A DNA stretch of 64,000 bases from Phycicoccus avicenniae (lineage in GTDB: Bacteria; Actinomycetota; Actinomycetes; Actinomycetales; Dermatophilaceae). The stretch lies in the NCBI RefSeq assembly GCF_018139485.1, contig NZ_JAGSNF010000022.1, positions 43,677 through 107,676 of the forward strand, given 5' to 3'. Made by a program: the position numbers and the translations under genes. The notes under the pieces were generated by a model. That model was not told where the DNA came from and searched no databases. It was given only the letters and a program-made list of their open reading frames with translations. Shown piece after piece: positions 44,627-54,895 of this stretch (position 1 is its first letter; each line of letters starts with the position of its first letter).

Positions 44627-47600
44627 ATGGCCCCGTCGCACGACCTCGTGCTGACCACCGTCCCCGGGGGCTCCGCCCTCTCCCGCTTCCGCGCCGCCGG
44701 CGCCCTCGCCCGGCTGCGGGTCGCCGTACCCGGGGTCGAGTCGGTGACCGCGCGGTTCGTCCACTGGGTCGCGAGCGAGGGCCCGCTCACCGACGACACC
44801 CGCGCGACCGTCGGGGCGCTGCTCGCCTACGGCGACCCCGCGCTGGAGCCGCCCGCCGCCGCGCACACGACGTCCGTCGTCGTCGCGCCCCGGCTCGGCA
44901 CGCTCTCCCCGTGGGCCTCGAAGGCGACCGACATCGCGCACAGCTGCGGCGTCGGCGTCCGCCGGGTCGAGCGGGTCACCGAGTACGTCATCGGGTCGGC
45001 CCGCCCGCTCACCGAGGAGGAGTGGGTCGCGTGCGCGCAGCTCCTCCACGACCGGATGACGGAGTCGGCCCTGCCGTCGGTCGAGGCGTCGGCGGGCCTC
45101 TTCGACGCCCGTGAGCCCGAGCCGATGGCGCACGTCGACGTCCTCGTTCGCGGCCGGGACGCCCTCGAGGAGGCCGACCGGGACTTCGGGCTCGCGCTGT
45201 CCGACGACGAGGTCGACTACCTCGTCGAGGCCTTCACCGGGCTGCGCCGTAACCCGACCGACGTCGAGCTCATGATGTTCGCGCAGGCCAACTCCGAGCA
45301 CTGCCGGCACAAGATCTTCAACGCCGACTTCGTCGTCGACGGCGAGGCGCAGAGCCGCTCCCTCTTCGGGATGATCCGGCACACCGAGGAGGTCGCCGGC
45401 GCGGGGACGGTCGTCGCGTACGAGGACAACGCGTCGGTCATGGTGGGCGGCGCGCGGACCCGCTGGCTGCCCGAGCGCACCGACGGCCCGAGCCCCTACC
45501 GCGGGCGCGAGGACGAGGTGCACGTCCTCATGAAGGTCGAGACGCACAACCACCCGACCGCGATCAGCCCCTTCCCCGGCGCGGCGACCGGGGCGGGCGG
45601 CGAGATCCGCGACGAGGGGGCGACGGGTCGCGGGTCGCAGCCGAAGGCCGGCCTCACCGGGTTCGCCGTGTCCAACCTCCGCCTGCCCGGCACGGACGAG
45701 CCGTGGGAGCGCACCGAGTACGGCGCACCCGGCCACATCGCGAGCCCGCTCGACATCATGGTCGAGGGACCGATCGGCGCCGCGGCCTTCAACAACGAGT
45801 TCGGACGCCCGGGCCTCGGTGGGTTCTTCCGCGTCTACGAGCAGACCGTCGACGGCGTGCACCGCGGGTTCCACAAGCCGATCATGTCGGCCGGTGGGCT
45901 CGGCACGATCAGCGCCGACCTCGTCGAGAAGGTGACCTTCCCGGCCGGCACCCTGCTCGTCCAGCTCGGTGGGCCGGGCATGCGGATCGGCATGGGCGGC
46001 GGCGCGGCGTCCTCGATGGCCGCGGGTGCGAACGCCGCCGACCTCGACTTCGACTCGGTGCAGCGTGGCAACCCCGAGATCGAGCGGCGCGCCCAGGAGG
46101 TCGTCAACCACTGCTGGTCGCTCGGTCCCGAGGAGAACCCGATCCTCGCGATCCACGACGTCGGTGCCGGCGGGCTGTCCAACGCCTTCCCGGAGCTCGT
46201 CGACGGGGCCGGTCTCGGCGCCCGCTTCGACCTCTCCGCGGTGCCGCTCGAGGAGTCCGGGCTCGCGCCGAAGGAGGCGTGGTGCAACGAGTCGCAGGAG
46301 CGCTACGTCGTCGCCGTCGCGCCGGAGTCGATCGAGCGGTTCGCCGCGCTCTGCGAGCGGGAGCGGTGCCCGCACTCGGTCGTCGGCCTCGCCCGCGACG
46401 ACGGCCGGCTAGTCCTCGCCGAGGGTCCCGAGGACGTGCCCGGCGAGGACCGTCCCATCGACATGCCGATGGAGACCCTGCTCGGCAAGCCGCCGCGGAT
46501 GACCCGCGACGTCGTCCGCGTGCCGCGGTCCGGCGACGCCCTCGACGTCGACGCGCTCGACGCGCGGGAGGCGGCGTACGCCGTCCTGCGGCACCCGACC
46601 GTGGCCTCCAAGCGCTTCCTCGTGACGATCGCCGACCGGACCGTCGGCGGGCTCACCCACCGCGACCAGATGGTCGGCCCGTGGCAGGTGCCGGTCGCCG
46701 ACGTCGCCGTCACCCTCGCCGATCACGTCGGCCTCGCCGGTGAGGCGATGGCGAGCGGGGAGCGGATGCCGCTCGCCGCCGTCGACGCGCCCGCCTCCGG
46801 CCGGATGGCGGTCGGCGAGGCGCTGACGAACCTCCTCGCCGCACCGGTCCCGACGCTCTCCGCGGTCAAGCTGTCGTGCAACTGGATGGCCGCCTGCGGC
46901 GAGGACGGCGAGGACGCCGCGCTCTACGACACCGTCCGCGCCGTCGCGATGGAGCTGTGCCCGGCGCTCGGGGTCTCGGTACCGGTCGGCAAGGACTCCC
47001 TGTCGATGCGGACCCGGTGGACCGACGTCCACGGCGAGGCGAAGCAGGTGACCTCGCCGGTGTCGCTCGTCGTCACCGCGTTCGCCTCGCTCCCCGACGT
47101 CCGCGGCACGTGGACCCCGCAGCTGCGGGACGGGTCGGCCCTCGTCCTCGTCGACCTGGGCGCGGGACGGGACCGGCTCGGCGGCTCGATGCTCGCCCAG
47201 GTGTCGGGCGCGTTCGGCCACGACGTGCCCGACCTCGACGACCCGCAGCGGCTGCTCGGCCTGGCGTCCGCCCTCGTCGACCTGCGGGAGCGGGGACTCG
47301 TCACGGCGTACCACGACCGGTCCGACGGCGGGCTGTGGGCGACCGCCTGCGAGATGGCCTTCGCCGGCGGGAGCGGCCTGGACCTCGACGTGCCGTCGGT
47401 CGCCGCGCTCTTCGCCGAGGAGCTCGGCGCGGTCTTCGGTGTCGCCACGGGGGACGTCGAGGTGGTGCGTGATGTCTTTGCGGCGCACGGGCTCGGCGAC
47501 GACGTCGTCTCCGTCGTCGGGCACACCGTCAGCGAGCGCCGGGTCCGGGTCCGCGTCGACGGCGTCGACCTGCTCTCCGAGCGGGTCCGGGACCTCGCGC

Positions 47601-48529
47601 AGGCCTGGGACGAGGTGTCGTGGCGGGTCTCGGTGCTGCGGGACAACCCCGGGGCCGCCGACGAGGAGCACGCCGCGGTCGGCGCCGACGACGACCCCGG
47701 CCTCGTCGTCGCTCCCACCTTCGACCCGACCGACGACGTCGCCGCGCCCTTCGTGGCGACCGGGGTGCGGCCGAAGGTCGCGGTCCTGCGCGAACAGGGC
47801 GTCAACAGCCACGTCGAGACGGCCTTCATGCTCGACCGCGCCGGGTTCGACGCCTACGACGTCCACATGACCGACCTCCAGACCGGCCGCATCGACCTCG
47901 CCGACGTCCGGGGCCTCGTCGCCGCCGGCGGCTTCTCCTACGGCGACACGCTCGGGGCGGGCGAGGGCTGGGCGCGCTCGGTCCTGTTCAACCCGCGGCT
48001 CACCGACATGTTCCGGGACTTCTTCCACCGGGACGACACGTTCGGCCTCGGCATCTGCAACGGCTGCCAGATGTTCGCCGCGCTCGCCGACCTCGTCCCG
48101 GGCGCGGAGGCGTGGCCGCGGTTCACCCGCAACCGGTCCGAGCAGTACGAGGCGCGGCTCACGCTCGTCGAGGTGCTCGACTCCCCGTCGGTGCTCACGA
48201 CCGGGATGGCCGGCAGCCGCCTCCCGATCGCCGTCGCGCACGGCGAGGGCTTCGCGAACTTCACCGCCCGTGGGGACGAGCGGGCGGTGCAGCGCGTCGC
48301 CCGGTTCGTCGACCACCACGGCCAGCCCGCGACGGCGCACCCCTTCAACCCGAACGGGTCTCCGGGCGGCCTCACCGCGGTGACGAGCACAGACGGCCGG
48401 TTCACGGCGATGATGCCGCACCCGGAGCGGGTCTCGCGCAACGCCCAGATGTCGTGGACCGACGCGGCGGTCGAGGACGAGAGCCCGTGGCTGCGGATGT
48501 TCCGCAACGCGCGGGTGTTCGTGGGCTGA
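44627..48529 (+). CDS. purL: Phosphoribosylformylglycinamidine synthase, large single-chain type
   Basis: PurL converts FGAR and glutamine to FGAM. At 1300 residues this is the large, single-chain form: a PurS-like N-terminus (about 1-170), two AIRS-like halves ([14 protein letters not shown] near 222, [21 protein letters not shown] near 305, NESQERYVV near 550) and a C-terminal glutaminase with nucleophile Cys1144 (GICNGCQMF) and PHPERVSR. Most actinobacteria use separate PurS, PurQ and small PurL. A -10-like TAGCCT (44574-44579) gives a leader of about 40 bases, with GGAGA upstream of the ATG. Confidence 0.96.
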   Translation: MAPSHDLVLTTVPGGSALSRFRAAGALARLRVAVPGVESVTARFVHWVASEGPLTDDTRATVGALLAYGDPALEPPAAAHTTSVVVAPRLGTLSPWASKATDIAHSCGVGVRRVERVTEYVIGSARPLTEEEWVACAQLLHDRMTESALPSVEASAGLFDAREPEPMAHVDVLVRGRDALEEADRDFGLALSDDEVDYLVEAFTGLRRNPTDVELMMFAQANSEHCRHKIFNADFVVDGEAQSRSLFGMIRHTEEVAGAGTVVAYEDNASVMVGGARTRWLPERTDGPSPYRGREDEVHVLMKVETHNHPTAISPFPGAATGAGGEIRDEGATGRGSQPKAGLTGFAVSNLRLPGTDEPWERTEYGAPGHIASPLDIMVEGPIGAAAFNNEFGRPGLGGFFRVYEQTVDGVHRGFHKPIMSAGGLGTISADLVEKVTFPAGTLLVQLGGPGMRIGMGGGAASSMAAGANAADLDFDSVQRGNPEIERRAQEVVNHCWSLGPEENPILAIHDVGAGGLSNAFPELVDGAGLGARFDLSAVPLEESGLAPKEAWCNESQERYVVAVAPESIERFAALCERERCPHSVVGLARDDGRLVLAEGPEDVPGEDRPIDMPMETLLGKPPRMTRDVVRVPRSGDALDVDALDAREAAYAVLRHPTVASKRFLVTIADRTVGGLTHRDQMVGPWQVPVADVAVTLADHVGLAGEAMASGERMPLAAVDAPASGRMAVGEALTNLLAAPVPTLSAVKLSCNWMAACGEDGEDAALYDTVRAVAMELCPALGVSVPVGKDSLSMRTRWTDVHGEAKQVTSPVSLVVTAFASLPDVRGTWTPQLRDGSALVLVDLGAGRDRLGGSMLAQVSGAFGHDVPDLDDPQRLLGLASALVDLRERGLVTAYHDRSDGGLWATACEMAFAGGSGLDLDVPSVAALFAEELGAVFGVATGDVEVVRDVFAAHGLGDDVVSVVGHTVSERRVRVRVDGVDLLSERVRDLAQAWDEVSWRVSVLRDNPGAADEEHAAVGADDDPGLVVAPTFDPTDDVAAPFVATGVRPKVAVLREQGVNSHVETAFMLDRAGFDAYDVHMTDLQTGRIDLADVRGLVAAGGFSYGDTLGAGEGWARSVLFNPRLTDMFRDFFHRDDTFGLGICNGCQMFAALADLVPGAEAWPRFTRNRSEQYEARLTLVEVLDSPSVLTTGMAGSRLPIAVAHGEGFANFTARGDERAVQRVARFVDHHGQPATAHPFNPNGSPGGLTAVTSTDGRFTAMMPHPERVSRNAQMSWTDAAVEDESPWLRMFRNARVFVG

Positions 48530-48566
48530 GGTCGCCCGCCCAGGCGGGTCCCGCGTCGGGAAGGCT

Positions 48567-48614
48567 CCGTGTGGAGGATCCCGGGGGTGGTGACCCCCGA
48601 GATCCTCCACACGG
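48567..48614. terminator. Bidirectional terminator after purL
   Basis: A 14-bp perfect stem (48567-48580 with 48601-48614) encloses a second stem GGGGGT/ACCCCC (48583-48588 with 48593-48598). It lies between purL and the convergent aldo/keto reductase gene. Confidence 0.82.
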
Positions 48615-48626
48615 TGACGGCCGTGC

Positions 48627-49679
48627 TCAGTCGGTGGGCGCGGCGGTGCCCAGCCGGCGCCACACGTCGACACCACAGGCGTCCTGCACCATCCCGTACG
48701 GGTAGGACGGGAGGCCGGGCGCGCTCGCGTCGCCGAGCAGGGCGAGGTCGTCCGCGGAGAGCTCGAGCGTGGCGGCCTCGAGGCTCTGGGCGAGCTGCTC
48801 GGTGGTCCGTGCGCCGAGCAGGACCGAGGCCACCGTGGGTCGGCTGAGCAGCCACGCGTGGGCGACGTGCGCCATGGGCCGGTCGTGCGCGGCCGCGACG
48901 GACCGGACGGCGTCGACGACCCGCCACGTCCGGTCGGTGTTGCGCACGTCGTAGGCCTCGACGCCGCGGTGCGGGTCCTCGCCGAGCCGGGTCGCGCCGG
49001 ACGGCCGCTCGTCGGACCGGTACTTGCCGGTCAGCCAGCCGCCGCCGAGGGGCCCCCACGGGGTGAGCGCGATGCCCTCCGCGAGCGCCGCCGGGACGAT
49101 CTCGAGCTCGATGGTGCGGTCGAGCAGGTTGTACTGCGGCTGTACCGCCGTCGGGACGACGTAGCCGCCGAGCCGGGCCGTCGCCATGATGCGACCCAGC
49201 TGCCATCCGGTGACGTTCGACCACCCGATGGCGTGCACCCGGCCGCGCCGGACCTCGCTGCTCAGGGCGTCGAGCGTCTCCTCGACCGGGGTGTGGTCGT
49301 CCCAGCCGTGCACGGTGTAGAGGTCGAGGGCGTCGACGCCGAGGCGGTCGAGCGATCCCTGGACCGCCCGCGCGAGCGCTCGTCGCGAGGCGCCCGCCGA
49401 CCCGGAGGGCGGGGCGAAGCGCCCCTTGGTGCCGATGACGACGTCGGCTCCCCGGTCCGCGAGCCACCGGCCGACGATCCGCTCGGACTCCCCGCCGGCG
49501 TAGACGTCCGCGGTGTCGACGAAGGTGCCACCGGCGGCGACGAACGCGTCGAGCTGGGCGTGCGCCTCGGCCTCGGGTGTCTCCGCCCCGAAGGTCATCG
49601 TGCCGAGGCCGAGCCGGGTGACGACGGGTCCGCGGGGGCCGAGCGGGGCGGTGGGCATGGCCTGTGTGTCGGTGCTCAT
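48627..49679 (-). CDS. Aldo/keto reductase
   Basis: This 350-residue AKR has a TIM barrel and is NADPH-dependent. Catalytic motifs are DTADVYAGGESE (Asp and Tyr), GTKGRF (Lys) and VHGWDDHT (His region). The PWGPLGGGWLTGKY and GARTTEQLAQSL stretches bind cofactor. ATG 49679 is chosen because a TGTGCT -10 ends 6 bases upstream within a MerR-type promoter. The divergent merR gene is the likely activator. The substrate is unknown. Confidence 0.92.
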   Translation of the reverse strand: MSTDTQAMPTAPLGPRGPVVTRLGLGTMTFGAETPEAEAHAQLDAFVAAGGTFVDTADVYAGGESERIVGRWLADRGADVVIGTKGRFAPPSGSAGASRRALARAVQGSLDRLGVDALDLYTVHGWDDHTPVEETLDALSSEVRRGRVHAIGWSNVTGWQLGRIMATARLGGYVVPTAVQPQYNLLDRTIELEIVPAALAEGIALTPWGPLGGGWLTGKYRSDERPSGATRLGEDPHRGVEAYDVRNTDRTWRVVDAVRSVAAAHDRPMAHVAHAWLLSRPTVASVLLGARTTEQLAQSLEAATLELSADDLALLGDASAPGLPSYPYGMVQDACGVDVWRRLGTAAPTD

Positions 49680-49685
49680 GGGTCC

Positions 49686-49726
49686 AGCACACATCCTGGA
49701 GTGCACTCCAGGTCAAGTTTTAGGGT
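49686..49726. promoter_or_regulatory. MerR-type promoter/operator between AKR and merR
   Basis: On the minus strand TTGACC (49711-49716) and TGTGCT (49686-49691) are 19 bases apart. The perfect 18-base palindrome CCTGGAGTGCACTCCAGG (49695-49712) lies between them. On the plus strand TAGGGT (49721-49726) ends 6 bases before the merR GTG. This is the canonical MerR arrangement. Confidence 0.8.
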
Positions 49727-49732
49727 GGAGTG

Positions 49733-50185
49733 GTGAGCACTCCCACGGCCGCCGCCCCGCTCGACACGGACGACCTCGTCGGGATCGGCGAGGCCGCGCG
49801 AGCCACCGGGGTCAGCGTCGACACCCTCCGCTACTACGAGCGCGCCGGGGTCATGCCTCCGGTCCGGCGTACGTCGACGGGGCGTCGGGTCTACACCCGC
49901 GACGACCTGGGGTGGACGGTCTTCGTGCTGCGCCTGCGGGCCACCGGGATGCCTCTCGAGGAGGTGCGCCGCTACACCCGCATGGTGCGGGACGGCCAGG
50001 GCACGGTGCCGGAGCGACGTGCCCTCCTCGAGGAGCACCGGCGGACCGTCGGCGCGGCCATCGCCGAGCTGCAACGGGCTGCTGCCGTCCTCGACGGGAA
50101 GATCGCGCACTACGCCGCCGCCGAGCGGGGGGAGCGGCTCGACTGCGACACCGTCCCGCTCGACGCCGCCGCGCGCATCGGCTGA
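49733..50185 (+). CDS. MerR family transcriptional regulator
   Basis: This 150-residue MerR-type activator has a winged helix (VGIGEAARATGVSVDTLRYYERAGVMPPVRR, residues about 17-47) and a C-terminal coiled-coil helix. There is one cysteine near the end, so metal sensing is unlikely; it resembles regulators of aldo/keto reductases and other aldehyde-response genes. GTG 49733 is preferred over GTG 49730 because TAGGGT ends 6 bases upstream. Confidence 0.92.
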   Translation: MSTPTAAAPLDTDDLVGIGEAARATGVSVDTLRYYERAGVMPPVRRTSTGRRVYTRDDLGWTVFVLRLRATGMPLEEVRRYTRMVRDGQGTVPERRALLEEHRRTVGAAIAELQRAAAVLDGKIAHYAAAERGERLDCDTVPLDAAARIG

Positions 50186-50243
50186 CCCGGCGGCCCGGGG
50201 AAACCGGTCGACGGGTGGTGGCCGGTCGGGTTGGGTGAGGGCC

Positions 50244-51131
50244 ATGGACCTCACGATGTCGACGCCCGCCACGGCCGACCTGCGATCCGTCACCGACGCG
50301 GTCGGGGGCTGGCAGCGCGACGACGGACCGCTCCAGCTCCATCCCGGCGACATCGGGTGGTACGGCCGTCTCGGTCCGGCTGCCACGGCGGCCGCCCTCC
50401 GGGTCTGGCGGGTGGGCGGGCGGGTCGTCGCGGTCGGGCTGCTCGACGGCGACGACCTGCTGCGCACCGCGGTCGACCCGCACCTCGGGACCGACGCCGA
50501 CCTCGCCCGCCGGATGGCCGAGGACGTCGACGACCCCGCCCGGGGGGTGCTGCCGTCCGGCGAGGCGGTCGTCGAGGCCCGCGGCGGCCCGCTGCTCCTC
50601 GCCGCGCTCAAGGAGAGGGGCTGGGTCGACGACGAGCCCTGGACGCCGCTGCACCGGGACCTGCGGGACCCGGTCCCGGGCGTCGACCTGCGGCTCGAGG
50701 TCGTCGGCCCGGACACCGCCGACGACTGGGTCGAGGTGCACCTGTCGGCCTTCCACGGTGACGTCGTGACCGACGACGACCGCCGGCTCGTCCGCGACCG
50801 GTTCGACACGCTCACGGCCGGCCCGTTCGCCGCCGACGTCACCGCGGTGACCGGGCGCGACGCGGCGGGGGCGGCCGTCGCGTGCGCCGCGGTCTGGACG
50901 GCGGGAGCCGGGCGGCCGGGACTCCTCGAGCCGATGGGGGTGCACGACGCCCACCGCGGGCACGGGTACGGGCGGTCCGTCTGCCTCGCCGCGGCCGCCG
51001 TCCTCCGGGACGCGGGTGCCTCGAGCGCCCTCGTGTGCGCCGAGACCGCGAACACCGGCGCCGTCGCGACGTACGAGGCGGCGGGGTTCGTCGCCGCGGA
51101 GCCGGTCCGGGACGTCCGCCGCGCCGGGTGA
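50244..51131 (+). CDS. GNAT family N-acetyltransferase
   Basis: This 295-residue protein has its recognisable GNAT domain in the C-terminal half, with the acetyl-CoA loop HRGHGYGRSV near residue 235 and ETANTGAVATYEAAGF near the end. The N-terminal half may be a degenerate GNAT repeat that pairs with it. The ATG follows GGGTGAGGG. The substrate is unknown. Confidence 0.85.
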   Translation: MDLTMSTPATADLRSVTDAVGGWQRDDGPLQLHPGDIGWYGRLGPAATAAALRVWRVGGRVVAVGLLDGDDLLRTAVDPHLGTDADLARRMAEDVDDPARGVLPSGEAVVEARGGPLLLAALKERGWVDDEPWTPLHRDLRDPVPGVDLRLEVVGPDTADDWVEVHLSAFHGDVVTDDDRRLVRDRFDTLTAGPFAADVTAVTGRDAAGAAVACAAVWTAGAGRPGLLEPMGVHDAHRGHGYGRSVCLAAAAVLRDAGASSALVCAETANTGAVATYEAAGFVAAEPVRDVRRAG

Positions 51132-51135
51132 CCCG

Positions 51136-51199
51136 CGTCGAGATCGGGCGAAACGCAGACGAACGACCAGCGACGACCTGCGTGTTGCCGGACCTCGAC
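51136..51199. repeat. Palindromic dispersed repeat, copy A
   Basis: CGTCGAGATCGGGC followed by GAAACGCAG (51136-51158) pairs imperfectly with CTGCGTGTTGCCGGACCTCGAC (51178-51199) across a 19-base loop. The same arm sequence recurs at 63809-63831 and its first part at 55724-55737, so this is a REP-like unit rather than only a terminator of the GNAT gene. Confidence 0.6.
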
Positions 51200-51255
51200 C
51201 CGGGGGAGACGCTGCGCAGGGGTTGGACGTCCACGACCCCGGGTAGACGGCACCC

Positions 51256-51762
51256 ATGGACGTTCCGATCACCCTGACCGTCGACGGTGTCGAGCACCGA
51301 CTCGACGTGGACACCCGCACCACCGTTCTCGACGCCCTCCGGGAGCGGCTGGGCGTCACCACGGTGAAGAAGGGGTGCGACCACGGCCAGTGCGGCTCCT
51401 GCACGGTCCTCCTCGACGGGCGGCGCCACCTCACGTGCCTCAGCCTGGCCGTCGCCCAGGACGGGGCGGAGGTCGTCACGGCCTCGGGGCTCGCGGACGG
51501 TGACGTGCTGCATCCCGTCCAGCAGGCGTTCCTGGACCACGACGGCTACCAGTGCGGGTACTGCACCCCGGGCCAGGTGTGCTCGGCCGTCGGGATGCTC
51601 GACGAGGCGAAGCGGGGCCACCCCAGCCACGTCACGGCCGACCTCGGGGCCGAGCCCGACCTGGACGACGACGAGATCCGGGAGCGGATGAGCGGCAACC
51701 TCTGCCGCTGCGGTGCCTACCCGGGGATCCTCGGGGCCGTCCGGCAGGCGGCCCGCTCGTGA
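51256..51762 (+). CDS. [2Fe-2S] subunit of aldehyde/xanthine dehydrogenase family enzyme (PaoA-like)
   Basis: This 168-residue subunit binds two [2Fe-2S] clusters. The plant-ferredoxin-type site is KKGCDHGQCGSCTVLLDG (near residue 38) and the second site is QCGYCTPGQ with NLCRCGAYP in the helical domain. There is no Tat signal, unlike E. coli PaoA, so the enzyme is probably cytoplasmic. It is the first gene of a three-gene set with four-base overlaps. It passes electrons from the Mo subunit to the FAD subunit. Confidence 0.95.
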   Translation: MDVPITLTVDGVEHRLDVDTRTTVLDALRERLGVTTVKKGCDHGQCGSCTVLLDGRRHLTCLSLAVAQDGAEVVTASGLADGDVLHPVQQAFLDHDGYQCGYCTPGQVCSAVGMLDEAKRGHPSHVTADLGAEPDLDDDEIRERMSGNLCRCGAYPGILGAVRQAARS

Positions 51763-52760
51763 GGGCTCTCGACTACGTCCGGCCGTCCACGCCGGAGGAG
51801 GCGGTCGCCGCGGTCGCCGGTGACGAGGACGCGATGTTCCTCGCCGGTGGGTCCAACCTCGTCGACCACCTCAAGCTCGGGGTGGCGCGCCCCGGGCGGC
51901 TCGTCGACGTGAGCCGGCTGCCGCTCGACGAGGTCGCCACCCACGACACCGACCGCGGCACCGTGCTGCGCGTCGGGGCCACGGTGCGCAACGCCGACCT
52001 CGCGGCCCACCCCGTCGTCCGCTCCCGCCTCCCGGGGCTCTCGCGCGCGCTCCTCGCCGGAGCATCCGGCCAGATCCGCCAGCAGGCCAGCACGGCCGGG
52101 AACCTCCTGCAGCGCACCCGCTGCGTCTACTTCCAGGACGTCACGACCCCGTGCAACAAGCGCGAGCCGGGCTCCGGGTGCTCGGCCCTCGAGGGGTACG
52201 GCCGCTACAACGCCGTCCTCGGGGCGAGCGAGCACTGCGTCGCGACCCATCCGTCCGACATGGCCGTCGCGATGGCGGCGCTCGACACGTCGGTCGTCGT
52301 CCTCGGGCCGGACGGTGAGCGGCGGATGCCGTCGACCGACCTGCACCGGCTCCCGGGCGACGAACCGCAGCGCGACACGACGCTCGCGCACGGCGAGCTC
52401 GTCACGGGCGTGGAGATCCCCCTCACCGACCTCGCGGCGGTCTCGACGTACCGCAAGGTGCGCGACCGGGCCTCGTACGCGTTCGCCCTGGTGTCGGTCG
52501 CCGCCGCCGTCCGGACCGCGGGCGGCGTCGTCGAGGACGTCCGGCTCGCCTGGGGCGGGGTCGCCCACGCGCCGTGGCGGGCGAGGCGTGCCGAGGAGGC
52601 GCTGCGCTGCGGACCCGTCGACGAGCAGGCGGTCGCCGCGGCGGTCGACGCCGAGCTGGCCGAAGCAGAGACGAGCGAGGCCACCACCTACAAGGTCCCC
52701 ATGCTGCGGGGTGCCACCGTCGAGACGCTGCTGGCGCTCGTGGAGGGAGAGGACGCATGA
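51759..52760 (+). CDS. FAD subunit of aldehyde dehydrogenase (PaoB-like)
   Basis: This 333-residue FAD-binding subunit has FLAGGSNLVDHLKLG near residue 28 (isoalloxazine/pyrophosphate site) and ASTAGNLLQRTRC near 111. The insert with four cysteines (RC, PC, GC and HC within residues 123-165, CNKREPGSGC and GASEHCVATHPSD) matches the extra [4Fe-4S] site of PaoB/YagS-type subunits. GTG overlaps the preceding stop. This cluster separates it from simple xanthine dehydrogenase B subunits. Confidence 0.93.
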   Translation: MRALDYVRPSTPEEAVAAVAGDEDAMFLAGGSNLVDHLKLGVARPGRLVDVSRLPLDEVATHDTDRGTVLRVGATVRNADLAAHPVVRSRLPGLSRALLAGASGQIRQQASTAGNLLQRTRCVYFQDVTTPCNKREPGSGCSALEGYGRYNAVLGASEHCVATHPSDMAVAMAALDTSVVVLGPDGERRMPSTDLHRLPGDEPQRDTTLAHGELVTGVEIPLTDLAAVSTYRKVRDRASYAFALVSVAAAVRTAGGVVEDVRLAWGGVAHAPWRARRAEEALRCGPVDEQAVAAAVDAELAEAETSEATTYKVPMLRGATVETLLALVEGEDA

Positions 52761-54892
52761 CCGACACCGTGGAACAGGTCCCCGTCCCGCTCGACGTGCG
52801 ATCCGTCGGAACCCGGCTCGCCCGGGTCGACGGCCCGGAGAAGGTGACCGGCCGGGCGCGCTACGCCGTCGAGCACCGCGACGAGGAGGGCCTCGGCGAC
52901 CCGCTGTCCCTCTGGCTCGTGCAGTCGACCGTGGCCAAGGGCGAGGTCGAGGCGGTCGACGCCTCCGCCGCCCTCGCGCACGACGGCGTCCTGCGGGTGC
53001 TCGACCACACGAGTGCGCCGCGGCTCGAGGACACCGAGGACGGCGAGCTCGCCGTCCTGCAGGACGCCCGCGTGCACTTCCGGGGCCAGATCGTCGCCGT
53101 CGTCGTCGCCGAGACCTCCGAGGCGGCGCGCGAGGGGGCCGCGCTCGTCGAGGTCTCCTACCGCGCGGAGCCGCACGCGGCCGCGTTCACCGTCGAGGGG
53201 GCCACCTACCGGCCCGACTCGGTGAACCCGGCGTTCGAGACCGACAGCGACGACGGGGACGTCGACGCGGCGCTCGCCGGCTCCGCGGTCGTCGTCGACG
53301 CGTCCTACGGCACGCCGTACGAGCACAACAACCCGATGGAGCCGCACGCGACGATCGCGCGGTGGCACGAGGGCGACGACGACGGGGTCGTGCTGCGGCT
53401 CGTCGACTCGACCCAGGGCGTGCACGGCGTGGCGTCGACGATCGCGCCGATGGTCGGGCTGGGCAAGGACCAGGTGCACGTGACGGCGCCGTACGTCGGC
53501 GGCGGGTTCGGCAGCAAGGGGCTGCCGCACGCGAACGTCGTCGTGGCCGCGCTCGCCGCCCGCGAGACGTCCCCCCGGCCGGTCTCGCTCGCGGTGACCC
53601 GGCAGCAGATGTTCGCCCTCACCGGCTACCGGACGGCGACCGTCTCCCGGATGCGGCTCGGCGCGGACCGCGACGGCCGGCTCACCGCCATCGAGCACCG
53701 CGCGTACGCCCAGTCCGCCGCCGTCAAGGAGTTCGCCGAGCAGACCGCCGTCGGCACCCGGTCCCTCTACGCGGCCGCCAACCGACGCACGAGCCATCGG
53801 CTCGCCGTCCTCGACGTCGCGGTGCCCTCGTGGATGCGCGCGCCCGGCGAGATGCCGGGGATCTTCGCGCACGAGGTCGCGATGGACGAGCTCGCCGTCG
53901 CGTGCGGCGTCGACCCCGTCGAGCTGCGGGTGCGCAACATTCCGGAACGGGATCCGGAGACCGGCAAGCCGTTCAGCGACCACCGCCTCGTCGAGTGCCT
54001 GCGCGAGGGCGCCGAGCGGTTCGGCTGGGCGGACCGGCCCGCGCAGGCCGGGGCGACCCTCGACGGCGAGTGGCGGGTCGGCACCGGGATGGCCGTCTCG
54101 ACCTACCCGGGCTACCGGATGCCGGGCAACGAGGCCCGCGTGACGGCGCTCGACGGCGGACGGTTCGAGGTGGCCATCGGCTGCGTCGACATCGGCACCG
54201 GGGCGCGGACCGTGCTCACTCAGATCGCGGCCGACGCCCTCGGCGTCGACCCCGCGGCGGTCGTGCTCCGGGTCGCCGACTCGAGCCTGCCGCCCGCGTC
54301 GGTGGCGGGCGGGTCGTCGGGGACGGCCTCGTGGGGGTCGGCGGTCAGCGCGGCCGCGCAGGCCTTCCTCCACGAGCACGGTCGGACCCCGGACCCGGGC
54401 GCCTCCCTCACCGCCTCGGCCGCCGACGACCCGCTGAACGGCGACCACGTCTTCCACTCCCACGGCGCGGTGTTCGCCGAGGTGCGGGTCCACCGCCGGA
54501 CCGGCGAGATCCGGGTCCCGCGGCTCTTCGGGATGTACTCGGTCGGGCGCGTGATGAACCCGACGACGGCGCGCAGCCAGCTCGTCGGCGGGCTCGTCAT
54601 GGGTCTGTCGAGCGCGCTGCACGAGGAGTCCGTCCGGGACCCGCGTTTCGGTCACGTCGTGACGCAGGACCTCGCGACCTACCACGTGGCGTCGCACGCC
54701 GACGTCCTCGACGTCGACGCCGACTGGCTCGAGGGCAGTGACGAGGAGTTCACCCCGATGGGGGCGCGCGGCATCGGGGAGATCGGCATCGTCGGGACGG
54801 CGGCCGCCGTGATCAACGCCGCGTACCACGCGACGGGGGTACGGGTCCGGGACCTGCCCGTCACCGCGGACCGCTTCCTCGGGGAGGGCTGA
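52757..54892 (+). CDS. Molybdenum-cofactor subunit of aldehyde dehydrogenase (PaoC-like)
   Basis: This 711-residue catalytic subunit oxidises aldehydes or N-heterocycles at a Mo centre. Visible parts are TRLARVDGPEKVTGRARYAVE near the start, APYVGGGFGSKG near 236, RAPGEMPGIFAHEVAMDEL near 356 and the catalytic Glu in ARGIGEIGIVG near residue 676. PaoC-like length and partners favour a broad aldehyde oxidoreductase. The maturation chaperone (PaoD/XdhC) is not next to it. Confidence 0.94.
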   Translation: MTDTVEQVPVPLDVRSVGTRLARVDGPEKVTGRARYAVEHRDEEGLGDPLSLWLVQSTVAKGEVEAVDASAALAHDGVLRVLDHTSAPRLEDTEDGELAVLQDARVHFRGQIVAVVVAETSEAAREGAALVEVSYRAEPHAAAFTVEGATYRPDSVNPAFETDSDDGDVDAALAGSAVVVDASYGTPYEHNNPMEPHATIARWHEGDDDGVVLRLVDSTQGVHGVASTIAPMVGLGKDQVHVTAPYVGGGFGSKGLPHANVVVAALAARETSPRPVSLAVTRQQMFALTGYRTATVSRMRLGADRDGRLTAIEHRAYAQSAAVKEFAEQTAVGTRSLYAAANRRTSHRLAVLDVAVPSWMRAPGEMPGIFAHEVAMDELAVACGVDPVELRVRNIPERDPETGKPFSDHRLVECLREGAERFGWADRPAQAGATLDGEWRVGTGMAVSTYPGYRMPGNEARVTALDGGRFEVAIGCVDIGTGARTVLTQIAADALGVDPAAVVLRVADSSLPPASVAGGSSGTASWGSAVSAAAQAFLHEHGRTPDPGASLTASAADDPLNGDHVFHSHGAVFAEVRVHRRTGEIRVPRLFGMYSVGRVMNPTTARSQLVGGLVMGLSSALHEESVRDPRFGHVVTQDLATYHVASHADVLDVDADWLEGSDEEFTPMGARGIGEIGIVGTAAAVINAAYHATGVRVRDLPVTADRFLGEG

Positions 54893-54895
54893 GCC

